From NCBI RefSeq assembly GCF_035195345.1, contig NZ_CP136574.1:1851871-1915870 (forward strand): a DNA stretch of 64,000 nucleotides, read 5' to 3'. Shown here piece by piece: positions 42,510-50,393 of this stretch. Position numbers and translations under genes: made by a program. The notes beneath the pieces were generated by a model, which was not told the DNA's origin, searched no databases, and worked only from the letters and a program-made list of their open reading frames with translations. The stretch is from Flavobacterium sp. (GTDB lineage: Bacteria; Bacteroidota; Bacteroidia; Flavobacteriales; Flavobacteriaceae). Every line of letters begins with the position of its first letter. Positions within the stretch are counted from its first letter, which is position 1.

Positions 42510-42687
42510 TTCTTTAGTAGTTAAAATTGTTAAAAAATTAGAAAGTATTAAATTATGATGATCATAAAATTATTTTATGAATAAGGTTTTTAATCATAAA
42601 TGTATACAAAACTCTAACGTTCAAAACCTTTTAAACTTTTATCCCGAAGTTTCGGAACATAAACTTTTAAACTTCTAAACAAAAACT

Positions 42688-42695
42688 TATCTTTG
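42688..42695 (+). promoter_or_regulatory. -7 promoter element (TATCTTTG) for the PfkB kinase gene
   Basis: TATCTTTG matches TAnnTTTG, 23 bases before the ATG at 42719. Upstream (42620-42680) is spacer DNA with repeated TTTTAAACTTT words and a CCGAAGTTTCGG palindrome. Confidence 0.55.
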
Positions 42696-42718
42696 CGCCT
42701 TATTTCAAATTCAATTTA

Positions 42719-43648
42719 ATGAACAAACTATTAATAGTAGGGACAGTAGCTTTTGATGCTATTGAAACACCTTTCGGAAAAACAAATAAAATTTTAGGCG
42801 GAGCAGCAACTTACATAGGTTTATCATCTTCATTTTTCAATGTTGATGCAGCCATAGTTTCTGTAGTAGGAGAAGATTTTCCAAAAGAATATTTAGATTT
42901 ATTAGAAAATAAAGGAGTAAATATAGAAGGGATCGAAATTGTAAAAGGCGGAAAAACCTTCTTCTGGAGTGGAAAATACCACAACGATTTAAATTCGCGC
43001 GACACTTTAGTGACCGAATTAAATGTGTTGGCCGATTTTAACCCAGTGGTGCCTCAAGCGTATAAAAATTCGGAGGTGGTTTTATTAGGAAACTTACACC
43101 CAATCGTACAATCAGGCGTTTTAAACCAAATGACTGAACAACCAAAATTAATTGTTTTAGATACCATGAACTTTTGGATGGATTGTGCCTTGCCAGAATT
43201 ATTAGACGTGATTAAACGTGTTGATGTAATCACAATCAACGATGAAGAAGCACGTCAGTTATCAGGCGAATATTCTTTGGTAAAAGCAGCAGCTAAAATC
43301 CATACAATGGGACCAAAATATGTGGTAATCAAAAAAGGAGAACACGGTGCATTATTGTTCCACAACAAAGACGTATTCTTTGCTCCAGCATTACCATTAG
43401 AAGAAGTATTTGATCCAACAGGTGCTGGTGATACATTCGCAGGAGGTTTCGCAGGATATATTGCGCAATCTGAAAACATTTCGTTTAACAACATGAAAAA
43501 CGGAATCATTCATGGTTCAAACTTAGCTTCATTCTGTGTAGAAAAATTTGGAACAGAAAGATTGGTTGGCCTTGATAAAAAAGAAGTTAATGCGCGTTTG
43601 AAACAATTCAAAGCTTTAACGCAATTTGAAGTAGAATTAGAAGAATAA
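42719..43648 (+). CDS. PfkB-family sugar or nucleoside kinase
   Basis: A 309-residue ribokinase-fold kinase. N-terminal GGAATYIGLSSSFF (about 28-41) and the C-terminal signature DPTGAGDTFAGGFAGYIA (about 231-248), with the catalytic Asp in GAGD, define the PfkB family. Candidate substrates are ribose, adenosine or another sugar; the sequence does not decide. It lies just before purF, which would fit a nucleoside or ribose link to purine metabolism, but a terminator separates them. Confidence 0.85.
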   Translation: MNKLLIVGTVAFDAIETPFGKTNKILGGAATYIGLSSSFFNVDAAIVSVVGEDFPKEYLDLLENKGVNIEGIEIVKGGKTFFWSGKYHNDLNSRDTLVTELNVLADFNPVVPQAYKNSEVVLLGNLHPIVQSGVLNQMTEQPKLIVLDTMNFWMDCALPELLDVIKRVDVITINDEEARQLSGEYSLVKAAAKIHTMGPKYVVIKKGEHGALLFHNKDVFFAPALPLEEVFDPTGAGDTFAGGFAGYIAQSENISFNNMKNGIIHGSNLASFCVEKFGTERLVGLDKKEVNARLKQFKALTQFEVELEE

Positions 43649-43653
43649 AAACG

Positions 43654-43680
43654 TGCCTCGAAATTTCGGGGCATTTTTTG
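43654..43680 (+). terminator. Intrinsic terminator after the PfkB kinase gene
   Basis: A stem TGCCTCGA / TCGGGGCA with one G-U pair and an AATT loop, followed by T6, 5 bases after the stop. Confidence 0.85.
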
Positions 43681-43728
43681 TTTGAAAATAAATAAGAATT
43701 ACAACAACCTACAACAACACAACAACTT

Positions 43729-45627
43729 ATGAGTGACGCTATACAACACGAATGTGGAATTGCATTACTAAGATTAAAAAAACCGTTAGAATTCTATAAA
43801 CAAAAATACGGAACCGCTTTTTATGGAGTACAAAAAATGTATTTACTAATGGAAAAGCAACACAACCGAGGTCAAGATGGAGCTGGATTAGCAAGTATTA
43901 AATTAGATGTAAATCCAGGAGAAAGATACATCAGTCGTATTCGTTCAAACGACCCGCAACCTATTAAGGATATCTTTGCTCAAATTAACGACAGAATTAG
44001 TCGCGATTTAGAAGAACATCCAGAATATCAAAACAATGTGTCACTTCAAAAACAAAATATTCCTTACATTGGAGAAGTGTTTTTAGGTCACGTTCGTTAT
44101 GGAACTTTCGGTAAAAACAGCATCGAAAGTGTTCACCCGTTTTTACGTCAAAACAATTGGATGCACCGTAATTTAATTGTGGCGGGAAATTTCAATATGA
44201 CTAATGTAAAAGAGTTATTCCAAAACTTAATTGATTTAGGACAACATCCAAAACAAATGGCCGATACTGTTACTGTAATGGAGAAAATCGGACATTTTTT
44301 AGATGATGAGGTTACCGAATTATACAAACAATGTAAAGTAGAAGGATATTCCAAACAAGAAGCTTCTCCAATTATCGGAGAACGTTTAAATGTACAACGC
44401 ATTTTAGAACGTGCTTCTCGTAATTTTGACGGAGGTTATGCAATGGCTGGGCTTTTTGGTCATGGTGATTCGTTTGTATTGCGTGATCCTGCTGGAATTC
44501 GTCCTGCGTATTTCTATGAAGATGATGAAATTGTAGTAGTAGCTTCAGAACGTCCAGTGATTCAAACAGTGTTCAATGTGCCTTTCGAAAAAGTACAAGA
44601 ATTAGATCCGGGAAGTGCTATTATTATCAAGAAAAACGGAAATGTTACCGTTCAGGAAGTAAGAACACCTTTAATCAAAAAAGCATGTTCGTTTGAGCGA
44701 ATTTATTTTTCTCGTGGAAGTGATGCCGAAATCTATACAGAGCGTAAAGAATTAGGAAAATTAATCTTTCCAAGTGTTTTAAAAGCCATCGATAACGATA
44801 TCGATAACACGGTTTTCTCTTTTATTCCAAATACGGCAGAAACTTCTTTTTATGGTATGTCAGAAGCTGCTCAAGACTTCTTAAATCACCGAAAAGCAAA
44901 AGCAATTATTGAACAAAAGGATACGTTGACGGAAGATATGTTGAAAGAATTGCTTTCGGTTAAAATTAGAACGGAGAAAATCGCGATAAAAGATGCCAAA
45001 TTAAGAACTTTTATTACTGAAGACAGCAGTAGAGATGATTTGGTAGCACACGTTTATGATGTGACTTATGGTGTGGTAAAACCTACAGATAATTTAGTAA
45101 TTATTGACGATAGTATTGTAAGAGGAACCACTTTGAAACAAAGTATCATTAAAATGATGGATCGTTTAAATCCTAAGAAAATTGTAGTGGTTTCATCAGC
45201 ACCGCAAATTCGTTATCCAGATTGTTACGGGATTGACATGGCAAAACTAGAAGGATTAGTAGCTTTTAGAGCAGCTTTAGAGTTGCTAAAAGAACGCAAT
45301 TTATACCATATAGTAGAGGAAGTATATCAAAAATCAAAGGCACAAGAAGATTTTATCGATGCTGATGTAGTGAATTTTGTAAAAGAAATTTATGCACCAT
45401 TCACGGATCAAGAGATTTCAGATAAAATCGCTGAAATGCTAACACCAGACAATACTAAGGCTGAAGTAAAAATTATCTATCAAACGGTAGCTGATTTACA
45501 CATTGCTTGTCCGAAGAATTTAGGCGATTGGTATTTTACAGGAGATTATCCAACAAATGGTGGAAATCGAGTTGTAAACCGTGCTTTTATGAATTTTTAC
45601 GAAGGGAAAGATGCTCGTGCTTATTAA
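43729..45627 (+). CDS. purF: Amidophosphoribosyltransferase
   Basis: A 632-residue enzyme that makes phosphoribosylamine from PRPP and glutamine, the first committed step of purine synthesis. An N-terminal glutamine-amidotransferase domain begins with the nucleophile C9 (QHECGIALL) after a short propeptide, and has GHVRYGTFG and RNLIVAGNFN. The phosphoribosyltransferase domain has the PRPP loop LVIIDDSIVRGTTLKQS (about 459-475). It is about 130 residues longer than the E. coli enzyme, with extra helical segments, the usual Bacteroidota form as I recall. No clear terminator follows; the repeat array begins directly after its stop. Confidence 0.92.
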   Translation: MSDAIQHECGIALLRLKKPLEFYKQKYGTAFYGVQKMYLLMEKQHNRGQDGAGLASIKLDVNPGERYISRIRSNDPQPIKDIFAQINDRISRDLEEHPEYQNNVSLQKQNIPYIGEVFLGHVRYGTFGKNSIESVHPFLRQNNWMHRNLIVAGNFNMTNVKELFQNLIDLGQHPKQMADTVTVMEKIGHFLDDEVTELYKQCKVEGYSKQEASPIIGERLNVQRILERASRNFDGGYAMAGLFGHGDSFVLRDPAGIRPAYFYEDDEIVVVASERPVIQTVFNVPFEKVQELDPGSAIIIKKNGNVTVQEVRTPLIKKACSFERIYFSRGSDAEIYTERKELGKLIFPSVLKAIDNDIDNTVFSFIPNTAETSFYGMSEAAQDFLNHRKAKAIIEQKDTLTEDMLKELLSVKIRTEKIAIKDAKLRTFITEDSSRDDLVAHVYDVTYGVVKPTDNLVIIDDSIVRGTTLKQSIIKMMDRLNPKKIVVVSSAPQIRYPDCYGIDMAKLEGLVAFRAALELLKERNLYHIVEEVYQKSKAQEDFIDADVVNFVKEIYAPFTDQEISDKIAEMLTPDNTKAEVKIIYQTVADLHIACPKNLGDWYFTGDYPTNGGNRVVNRAFMNFYEGKDARAY

Positions 45628-45688
45628 AAATAAGTATTTCATCGGTTTTTATTCCATATGGCAATTTTTTAAAGAATTACAAAATTCT

Positions 45689-45728
45689 ATATGTAAATAT
45701 TAGTAGGTTAAGTTTTAATAAAACATAT
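45689..45728 (+). repeat. Array unit 1: diverged hairpin
   Basis: ATATGT pairs with ACATAT around a core containing TTAGTAGGTTAAGTTTTA. The closing stem differs from units 2-4 but still pairs. No promoter-like element or clear T-run terminator, so this unit may be decayed. Confidence 0.5.
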
Positions 45729-45840
45729 TAAAACCTTTTTAAAAATTGCATAAAATAAACTGTATTGTTCTGAAAAAGTGCATTTTATCGATAATTTGGG
45801 TTGTTCAACAATTTTATTGTGGTTTTAAATAATGTAGCTT

Positions 45841-45848
45841 TACTTTAG
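45841..45848 (+). promoter_or_regulatory. Promoter-like TACTTTAG of array unit 2
   Basis: One base off TAnnTTTG, directly before the conserved hairpin; repeated at the same place in unit 3. Confidence 0.4.
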
Positions 45849-45850
45849 TG

Positions 45851-45925
45851 TTACCAAAAAATTAGTAGGTTAAGTTTTATGGTAAATTTGGGGCAAAAAG
45901 GGTGAAAGAAATTTCGCCTTTTTTT
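45851..45925 (+). ncRNA. Candidate small RNA, array unit 2
   Basis: About 75 nt. A first hairpin (45851-45885) closes with TTACCA / TGGTAA and exposes TAGG. A G-rich linker TTTGGGGCAAAAA follows, then a terminator hairpin GGTGAAA-GAAA-TTTCGCC with T7. A tiny frame MVNLGQKG starts inside but is unlikely to be meaningful. No transcript evidence. Confidence 0.5.
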
Positions 45926-46019
45926 ATTTCAAATTTTTACTAAAAGTCATCTCAAAACGACTTTCATCGGGTTTTTATGTACTTCAACAATTATTTTATA
46001 ATGTAAATTTTTTTTATAA

Positions 46020-46027
46020 TACTTTAG
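46020..46027 (+). promoter_or_regulatory. Promoter-like TACTTTAG of array unit 3
   Basis: Same octamer and same distance to the hairpin as in unit 2. Unit 4 has TACATTAG at the equivalent place (about 46209-46216). Confidence 0.4.
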
Positions 46028-46029
46028 TA

Positions 46030-46105
46030 TTACCAAAAAATTAGTAGGTTAAGTTTTATGGTAGATTTGGGGCAAAAAGGGTGAAAGAAATTTCACCCTT
46101 TTTTT
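46030..46105 (+). ncRNA. Candidate small RNA, array unit 3
   Basis: About 76 nt, differing from unit 2 by a handful of bases over 85. The first hairpin is at 46030-46064. The terminator has a perfect 8-bp stem GGGTGAAA-GAAA-TTTCACCC followed by T7. The A run before the stem means it could also terminate minus-strand transcripts. Confidence 0.5.
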
Positions 46106-46218
46106 GTTTTAAATTTATTGATTTTTAGTTAAAACAACACAAATAACGACTTTCATCGAATTTTTATGTACTTCATCAATTTTTTTGCAATTTTTTGATA
46201 GGTCGTTATACATTAGCA

Positions 46219-46289
46219 TTACCAAAAATTTAGTAGGTTTAATTTTATGGTGTATTTAAGTTAAAAAAGGTTAATTAGTTTGCCTTTTT
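46219..46289 (+). ncRNA. Candidate small RNA, array unit 4 (diverged)
   Basis: ACCA / TGGT closes a hairpin around TTTAGTAGGTTTAATTTTA. A different 3' hairpin AAAAAGG / CCTTTTT replaces the GAAA-loop terminator. The overall layout is kept although the sequence has drifted. Confidence 0.35.
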
Positions 46290-46315
46290 AATTTTAATAA
46301 ATTTGGGAAAATAGA

Positions 46316-46349
46316 AAAAGCCGAAGAGTCGCCATACTCTTCGGCTTTT
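46316..46349. terminator. Intrinsic terminator of sodA (bidirectional)
   Basis: A perfect 14-bp stem AAAAGCCGAAGAGT / ACTCTTCGGCTTTT with a 6-base loop. It lies just past the sodA stop on the minus strand and also closes the repeat array on the plus strand. Confidence 0.9.
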
Positions 46350-46368
46350 TTATTAAACTGTTTTTTAA

Positions 46369-46974
46369 TTATTTTGCTGCAGCAAAGCGTTTTGCTACTT
46401 CTGTCCAGTTAATTACATTAAAAAATGCTTCCATATAATCAGGACGTCTGTTTTGATAATGTAAATAGTAAGCATGTTCCCATACATCCATTCCTAAAAT
46501 TGGTTGTCCGCCACAAGCAACACCTGGCATTATTGGGTTGTCTTGGTTTGGAGTAGAACAAACTTCTAATTTTCCGTCTTTCACACATAACCAAGCCCAT
46601 CCTGAACCAAAACGTGTAGCACCCGCTTTTGAAAATTCTGCTTTAAAAGCGTCAAATGAACCAAATGCAACGTCAATAGCAGTAGCTAATTCACCTGTTG
46701 GTAAACCACCACCATTTGGCGACATGATTTCCCAGAACATAGTGTGATTATAATGTCCACCACCATTGTTACGAACTGCCATATTGTTCATGTCTATATT
46801 TTTCATCAAATCTTCGATAGATTTTCCTTCTAAATCTGTTCCAGCGATTGCTGCGTTTAGATTCGTAACGTAAGCATTATGGTGCTTAGAATGGTGAATT
46901 TCCATTGTTCTAGCATCAATATGTGGTTCTAATGCATCGTATGCATAAGGTAATTGTGGTAATTCAAAAGCCAT
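46369..46974 (-). CDS. sodA: Superoxide dismutase, Mn-type sequence
   Basis: A 201-residue Fe/Mn superoxide dismutase converting superoxide to H2O2 and O2. Metal ligands are H27 (MEIHHSKHH), H77 (GHYNHTMFWE), D163 and H167 (GMDVWEHAYYL). Gly-rich NNGGGHYNH and Q157 in CGGQPILGMDVWEH follow the Mn-type pattern (E. coli SodA Gly77/Gln146). Metal preference is therefore inferred as Mn, though cambialistic forms exist. No signal peptide, so cytoplasmic. It is transcribed toward the repeat array. Confidence 0.95.
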   Translation of the reverse strand: MAFELPQLPYAYDALEPHIDARTMEIHHSKHHNAYVTNLNAAIAGTDLEGKSIEDLMKNIDMNNMAVRNNGGGHYNHTMFWEIMSPNGGGLPTGELATAIDVAFGSFDAFKAEFSKAGATRFGSGWAWLCVKDGKLEVCSTPNQDNPIMPGVACGGQPILGMDVWEHAYYLHYQNRRPDYMEAFFNVINWTEVAKRFAAAK

Positions 46975-47007
46975 AATATTTTATTTTTAGATTAGTAATA
47001 TTTTCAC

Positions 47008-47015
47008 CAAATTTA
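47008..47015 (-). promoter_or_regulatory. -7 promoter element (TAAATTTG) for sodA
   Basis: The reverse strand reads TAAATTTG, 33 bases before the sodA ATG; an exact TAnnTTTG match. Confidence 0.5.
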
Positions 47016-47173
47016 CAAATTAAACTTCGGAATCAAAAATAGATAGTTTCTATACCGCTATTATTAAGATAAATATAACATTTGAAATCACTTTTAAAAA
47101 AGTTTGCGAAGCAAAAACCTATGAATAAATAGGTGATTGCATATTTGACAACTAAAAAACGGCATTTACATAT

Positions 47174-50100
47174 ATGAAAACAACCGCTTTTACGATATAC
47201 GACGCTTCGGCCGGCTCAGGAAAAACTTATACGCTAACTAAAGAATATTTAAAAATTCTTTTCTTGGCTACGAATGATGATGCCTATCGAAAAATTTTGG
47301 CTATAACTTTTACCAACAAAGCGGTAGAAGAAATGAAAAGTAGAATTGTTTCGAGTTTGTACGAGTTTTCTATTGATTCTACTTCTGATAAAGCGATGGA
47401 ATTGTTAAAAGATGTTGCTTCGGAAACCAAATTGAGTATCGCTACTTTAAAAGAAAAATCGAAAGCCATTATCAAAAATATAATTCATAATTATGCGGCG
47501 TTTGATATTTCTACAATTGATAAATTTACGCATAAAGTCATACGAACCTTTGCTCAAGATTTGAATTTACCTCCAAATTTTGAAGTCTCGTTGGAAACCG
47601 ATTCTTTATTACAAGAAGCGATTGATTTCGTAATATCCAAAGCAGGAGACGATGTAAATTTGACTAAATTATTAATAGAATTTTCAAAAGAAAAAACCGA
47701 CGACGATAAAAATTGGGATATTTCTGCCGAATTATTAAAGATAGCCCAATTGATTACGAACGAAAACAATTCGGAAGAAATCAAAGAAATGTCCGACAAG
47801 AGTTTGGATGATTTTGGGGTAATTAAAAAGAAATTACAAGAAGAAATCAAAGAATTAAAATCGGAATGTAAGGCAATTGCTCAAAATGTTTTAGATGAAA
47901 TGGATTCGAATGGTGTTTCTCGAAAATCGTTTTATTCCAGTTATGTCCCCAATCATTTAGAAAAAGTTGCAGCGGATAAAATCGCTATAAACGAAACGAT
48001 AATTAATTATTTAGACGGAACAAAATCGCCTTATTCAAAGACGGTTCCGCAATCCGATAAAGATTTTATTGATGAAATGGCTTCCGAAATTTTAGCTTCG
48101 GTTGTTGTAATCAATGAAAAAACAGGAAAAATTTCAATGTATGAAGCTTTTCTGCAAAACCTAAATCCGCTTTCGTTACTAAACACAATTTATCAGGAAT
48201 TCAAACAAATTCAGGAAGAACAAAATTTAGTTTCGATTTCCGATTTCAATAAAATCATTCATAACGAAATTCAAAACCAACCAGCGCCTTTTATTTATGA
48301 GCGTTTGGGTGAAAAATACCGTCATTATTTCATCGATGAATTTCAGGATACTTCGGTGATGCAATGGCAAAATTTAATTCCGTTAATTGATAACGCTTTA
48401 TCAGGTCAAGACGATTTTGGTCAGAAAGGAACTTTGATGTTGGTGGGTGACCCAAAGCAAGCCATATATCGATGGCGTGGTGGAAAAGCCGAACAATTTA
48501 TAGATTTAGCGAAAGATGATAAAAAACACAATCCGTTTTCAAATAAAGACAAAGAAACGCTTCGTTTAGGAACGAATTATCGCAGTTATTCTGAAGTTAT
48601 TCAGTTTAATAATGCTTTTTTCAAGCAATTAGCTGATAAATTTCAGAACGAGGATTATAAAAATTTATACGAAAACCTTTCGCATCAAGAAATCAATTCC
48701 AAAAACGGAGGTTATGTGAATTTATCGTTCATCGAAGTACCAGAAGATGAAACGGAAGTGGAGGGTTTTGATTCGGACAACGATTCTATTACAATAAAAG
48801 ATAAATTTTATTTGAATCAAACCTTAAGAACGATTGAAAAATGTATCGCTAACGGATTTGAATACAAAGATATCGTCTTGCTTACGCGAACGAAAGCACC
48901 CGGAATTAAATTAGCGAATTTCTTAACCGAAAACAGCATTCCGATTTTATCTTCGGAAACGTTATTGATTCAAAATGCGACCGAAGTGAAGTTATTGATT
49001 GCGTTGCTTCGTTATTTGAAAAATCCAAAAGACGACGAATCGAAAGTGTATTTCTTGTATTTTATTGCTAAATATTTGCAATCGGAAGTAGCAATTCATG
49101 ATTTTATTGTAGCTGCAAAAGATAAAAATGCGGAAGAATTAGAATCCTTTTTGAAAACTATCGGAATTGAAATTTCGTTCAAAAATTGCAAGAAAAAATC
49201 CTTGTATGAAGCTGTCGAAATTTTAATAGCGACGTTTTTAAATGATAAAGTGAATACTTCTTATTTGCAGTATTTCTTGGATTTAGTTTTAGAGAAAGAT
49301 GTAAAAGTGCAATCGAGTATTGCTGATTTCTTGGAGTATTGGGACAAAATTGGCTATCAAAAAAGCATTCCATCTCCAGAAGGAACAAACGCAGTTCGCA
49401 TCATGACGATTCATAAATCAAAAGGATTGGAGTTTCCTGTGGTCATTTTCCCGTTTGCCGAAGAAGATTTTTCGAGAAAAATTAAAGATAAACTTTGGAT
49501 TCCGTTAGAAGATTCGAATATTGATTTGCCAAAAGCATTAATCAATAACAAAAAAGAAGTCGAAAGTTATGGAAACGAAGCTAAAACCATTTTTCAAACT
49601 AAAAACCAAGAAGAAGTTTTAGATACGATTAACGTTTTGTACGTAGCTTTAACGCGTGCCGAAGAACAATTGTATGTGATTTCTAATAAGCTTACCACTA
49701 AAAAAGGCGATTTATTTACCAATAATTTGTCGTACTATTTTGTTGAATTCTTACAGAATTCTGAGAAATATGAAGATGCAAAATTGGAATACGAATTTGG
49801 AAGTCCAACTCGAATTTCAACGAACAAAGCACACAAAGGGAAAAACAATCAAATAGGTATTGTAACCCATAAATTAAATCCAAAAAACATCAAAATTGCA
49901 CAACGTGAAGCTTTAATGTGGGGGACCATTCAGCAAGATGCGATTAATTTTGGGAATATCCTCCACGAAATCATGGCATTTATTCATACTAAAGATGAGG
50001 TGAATTTGGCGATTCAAAAAGCAACCGAATTGGGATTGATTACGTTTTCTCAGCAAAAAATTTTCAAAGAAACGATAGCTAAAATTGTGCATCATGAACA

Positions 50101-50362
50101 ATTGATTCCATTTTTTGATGCAGATACAAAAGTATTTAACGAGCAAAACATCATAAAAAAAGCCACAAAAAACAGCAAGCCAGATAGAGTTGTAATTAAA
50201 GATAATATGGCTTATTTGTTAGATTATAAAACAGGAGAAAAACACCATAAACACAAAGCGCAATTAGAAGAATATGAATTGGCTTTACAAGAAATGAAGA
50301 ACACGGTTGCAAAAAAAGTATTAATATACATAGGTGAAAGTATAGAAATAGTAACTTTGTAA
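47174..50362 (+). CDS. AddA/RecB-like UvrD-type helicase-nuclease
   Basis: A 1062-residue superfamily 1 helicase with a C-terminal nuclease, the AddA side of an AddAB-type double-strand-break repair enzyme. Walker A is YDASAGSGKTYTL (about 8-20), Walker B HYFIDEFQDTSVMQW (about 389-403), motif III LVGDPKQAIYRWRGG, and motif V MTIHKSKGLEFPVVIFP. The PD-(D/E)XK motif near the end is PDRVVIKDNMAYLLDYKTGE. The AddB-like partner is encoded 2.8 kb downstream, with kbl and ompA between, so the two subunits are not adjacent. Confidence 0.87.
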   Translation: MKTTAFTIYDASAGSGKTYTLTKEYLKILFLATNDDAYRKILAITFTNKAVEEMKSRIVSSLYEFSIDSTSDKAMELLKDVASETKLSIATLKEKSKAIIKNIIHNYAAFDISTIDKFTHKVIRTFAQDLNLPPNFEVSLETDSLLQEAIDFVISKAGDDVNLTKLLIEFSKEKTDDDKNWDISAELLKIAQLITNENNSEEIKEMSDKSLDDFGVIKKKLQEEIKELKSECKAIAQNVLDEMDSNGVSRKSFYSSYVPNHLEKVAADKIAINETIINYLDGTKSPYSKTVPQSDKDFIDEMASEILASVVVINEKTGKISMYEAFLQNLNPLSLLNTIYQEFKQIQEEQNLVSISDFNKIIHNEIQNQPAPFIYERLGEKYRHYFIDEFQDTSVMQWQNLIPLIDNALSGQDDFGQKGTLMLVGDPKQAIYRWRGGKAEQFIDLAKDDKKHNPFSNKDKETLRLGTNYRSYSEVIQFNNAFFKQLADKFQNEDYKNLYENLSHQEINSKNGGYVNLSFIEVPEDETEVEGFDSDNDSITIKDKFYLNQTLRTIEKCIANGFEYKDIVLLTRTKAPGIKLANFLTENSIPILSSETLLIQNATEVKLLIALLRYLKNPKDDESKVYFLYFIAKYLQSEVAIHDFIVAAKDKNAEELESFLKTIGIEISFKNCKKKSLYEAVEILIATFLNDKVNTSYLQYFLDLVLEKDVKVQSSIADFLEYWDKIGYQKSIPSPEGTNAVRIMTIHKSKGLEFPVVIFPFAEEDFSRKIKDKLWIPLEDSNIDLPKALINNKKEVESYGNEAKTIFQTKNQEEVLDTINVLYVALTRAEEQLYVISNKLTTKKGDLFTNNLSYYFVEFLQNSEKYEDAKLEYEFGSPTRISTNKAHKGKNNQIGIVTHKLNPKNIKIAQREALMWGTIQQDAINFGNILHEIMAFIHTKDEVNLAIQKATELGLITFSQQKIFKETIAKIVHHEQLIPFFDADTKVFNEQNIIKKATKNSKPDRVVIKDNMAYLLDYKTGEKHHKHKAQLEEYELALQEMKNTVAKKVLIYIGESIEIVTL

Positions 50363-50393
50363 CCATAAACTAATAACAACAAACAAAAATAAC

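Larger units (their letters stand above)
45632..46300 (+). repeat. Tandem array of four ~160-190 bp units (candidate small-RNA genes)
   Basis: Four copies of a unit fill the purF-sodA gap, best marked by TAGTAGG at 45701, 45863, 46042 and 46231 (spacings 162, 179, 189). Units 2 and 3 are nearly identical over 85 bases; 1 and 4 are diverged. Each unit also has a separate upstream block related to TTTCATCGGGTTTTTATG. Its ATCG is exactly 76 bases before TAGTAGG in units 2-4 and 60 in unit 1. No protein gene is present. Confidence 0.85.

Noticed and set aside
45880..46086. Micro-frames MVNLGQKG and MVDLGQKG inside the array units
   Set aside because: They begin after a G-rich AGTAGG that could pass as a ribosome site, but unit 1 lacks the ATG, unit 4 encodes a different five-residue frame, and the stop lies inside the terminator stem.
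45628..46368. CRISPR array or insertion sequence in the purF-sodA gap
   Set aside because: Repeat units are long (160-190 bp), diverged and few, with no uniform short repeats or spacers. No transposase or terminal inverted repeats were seen.
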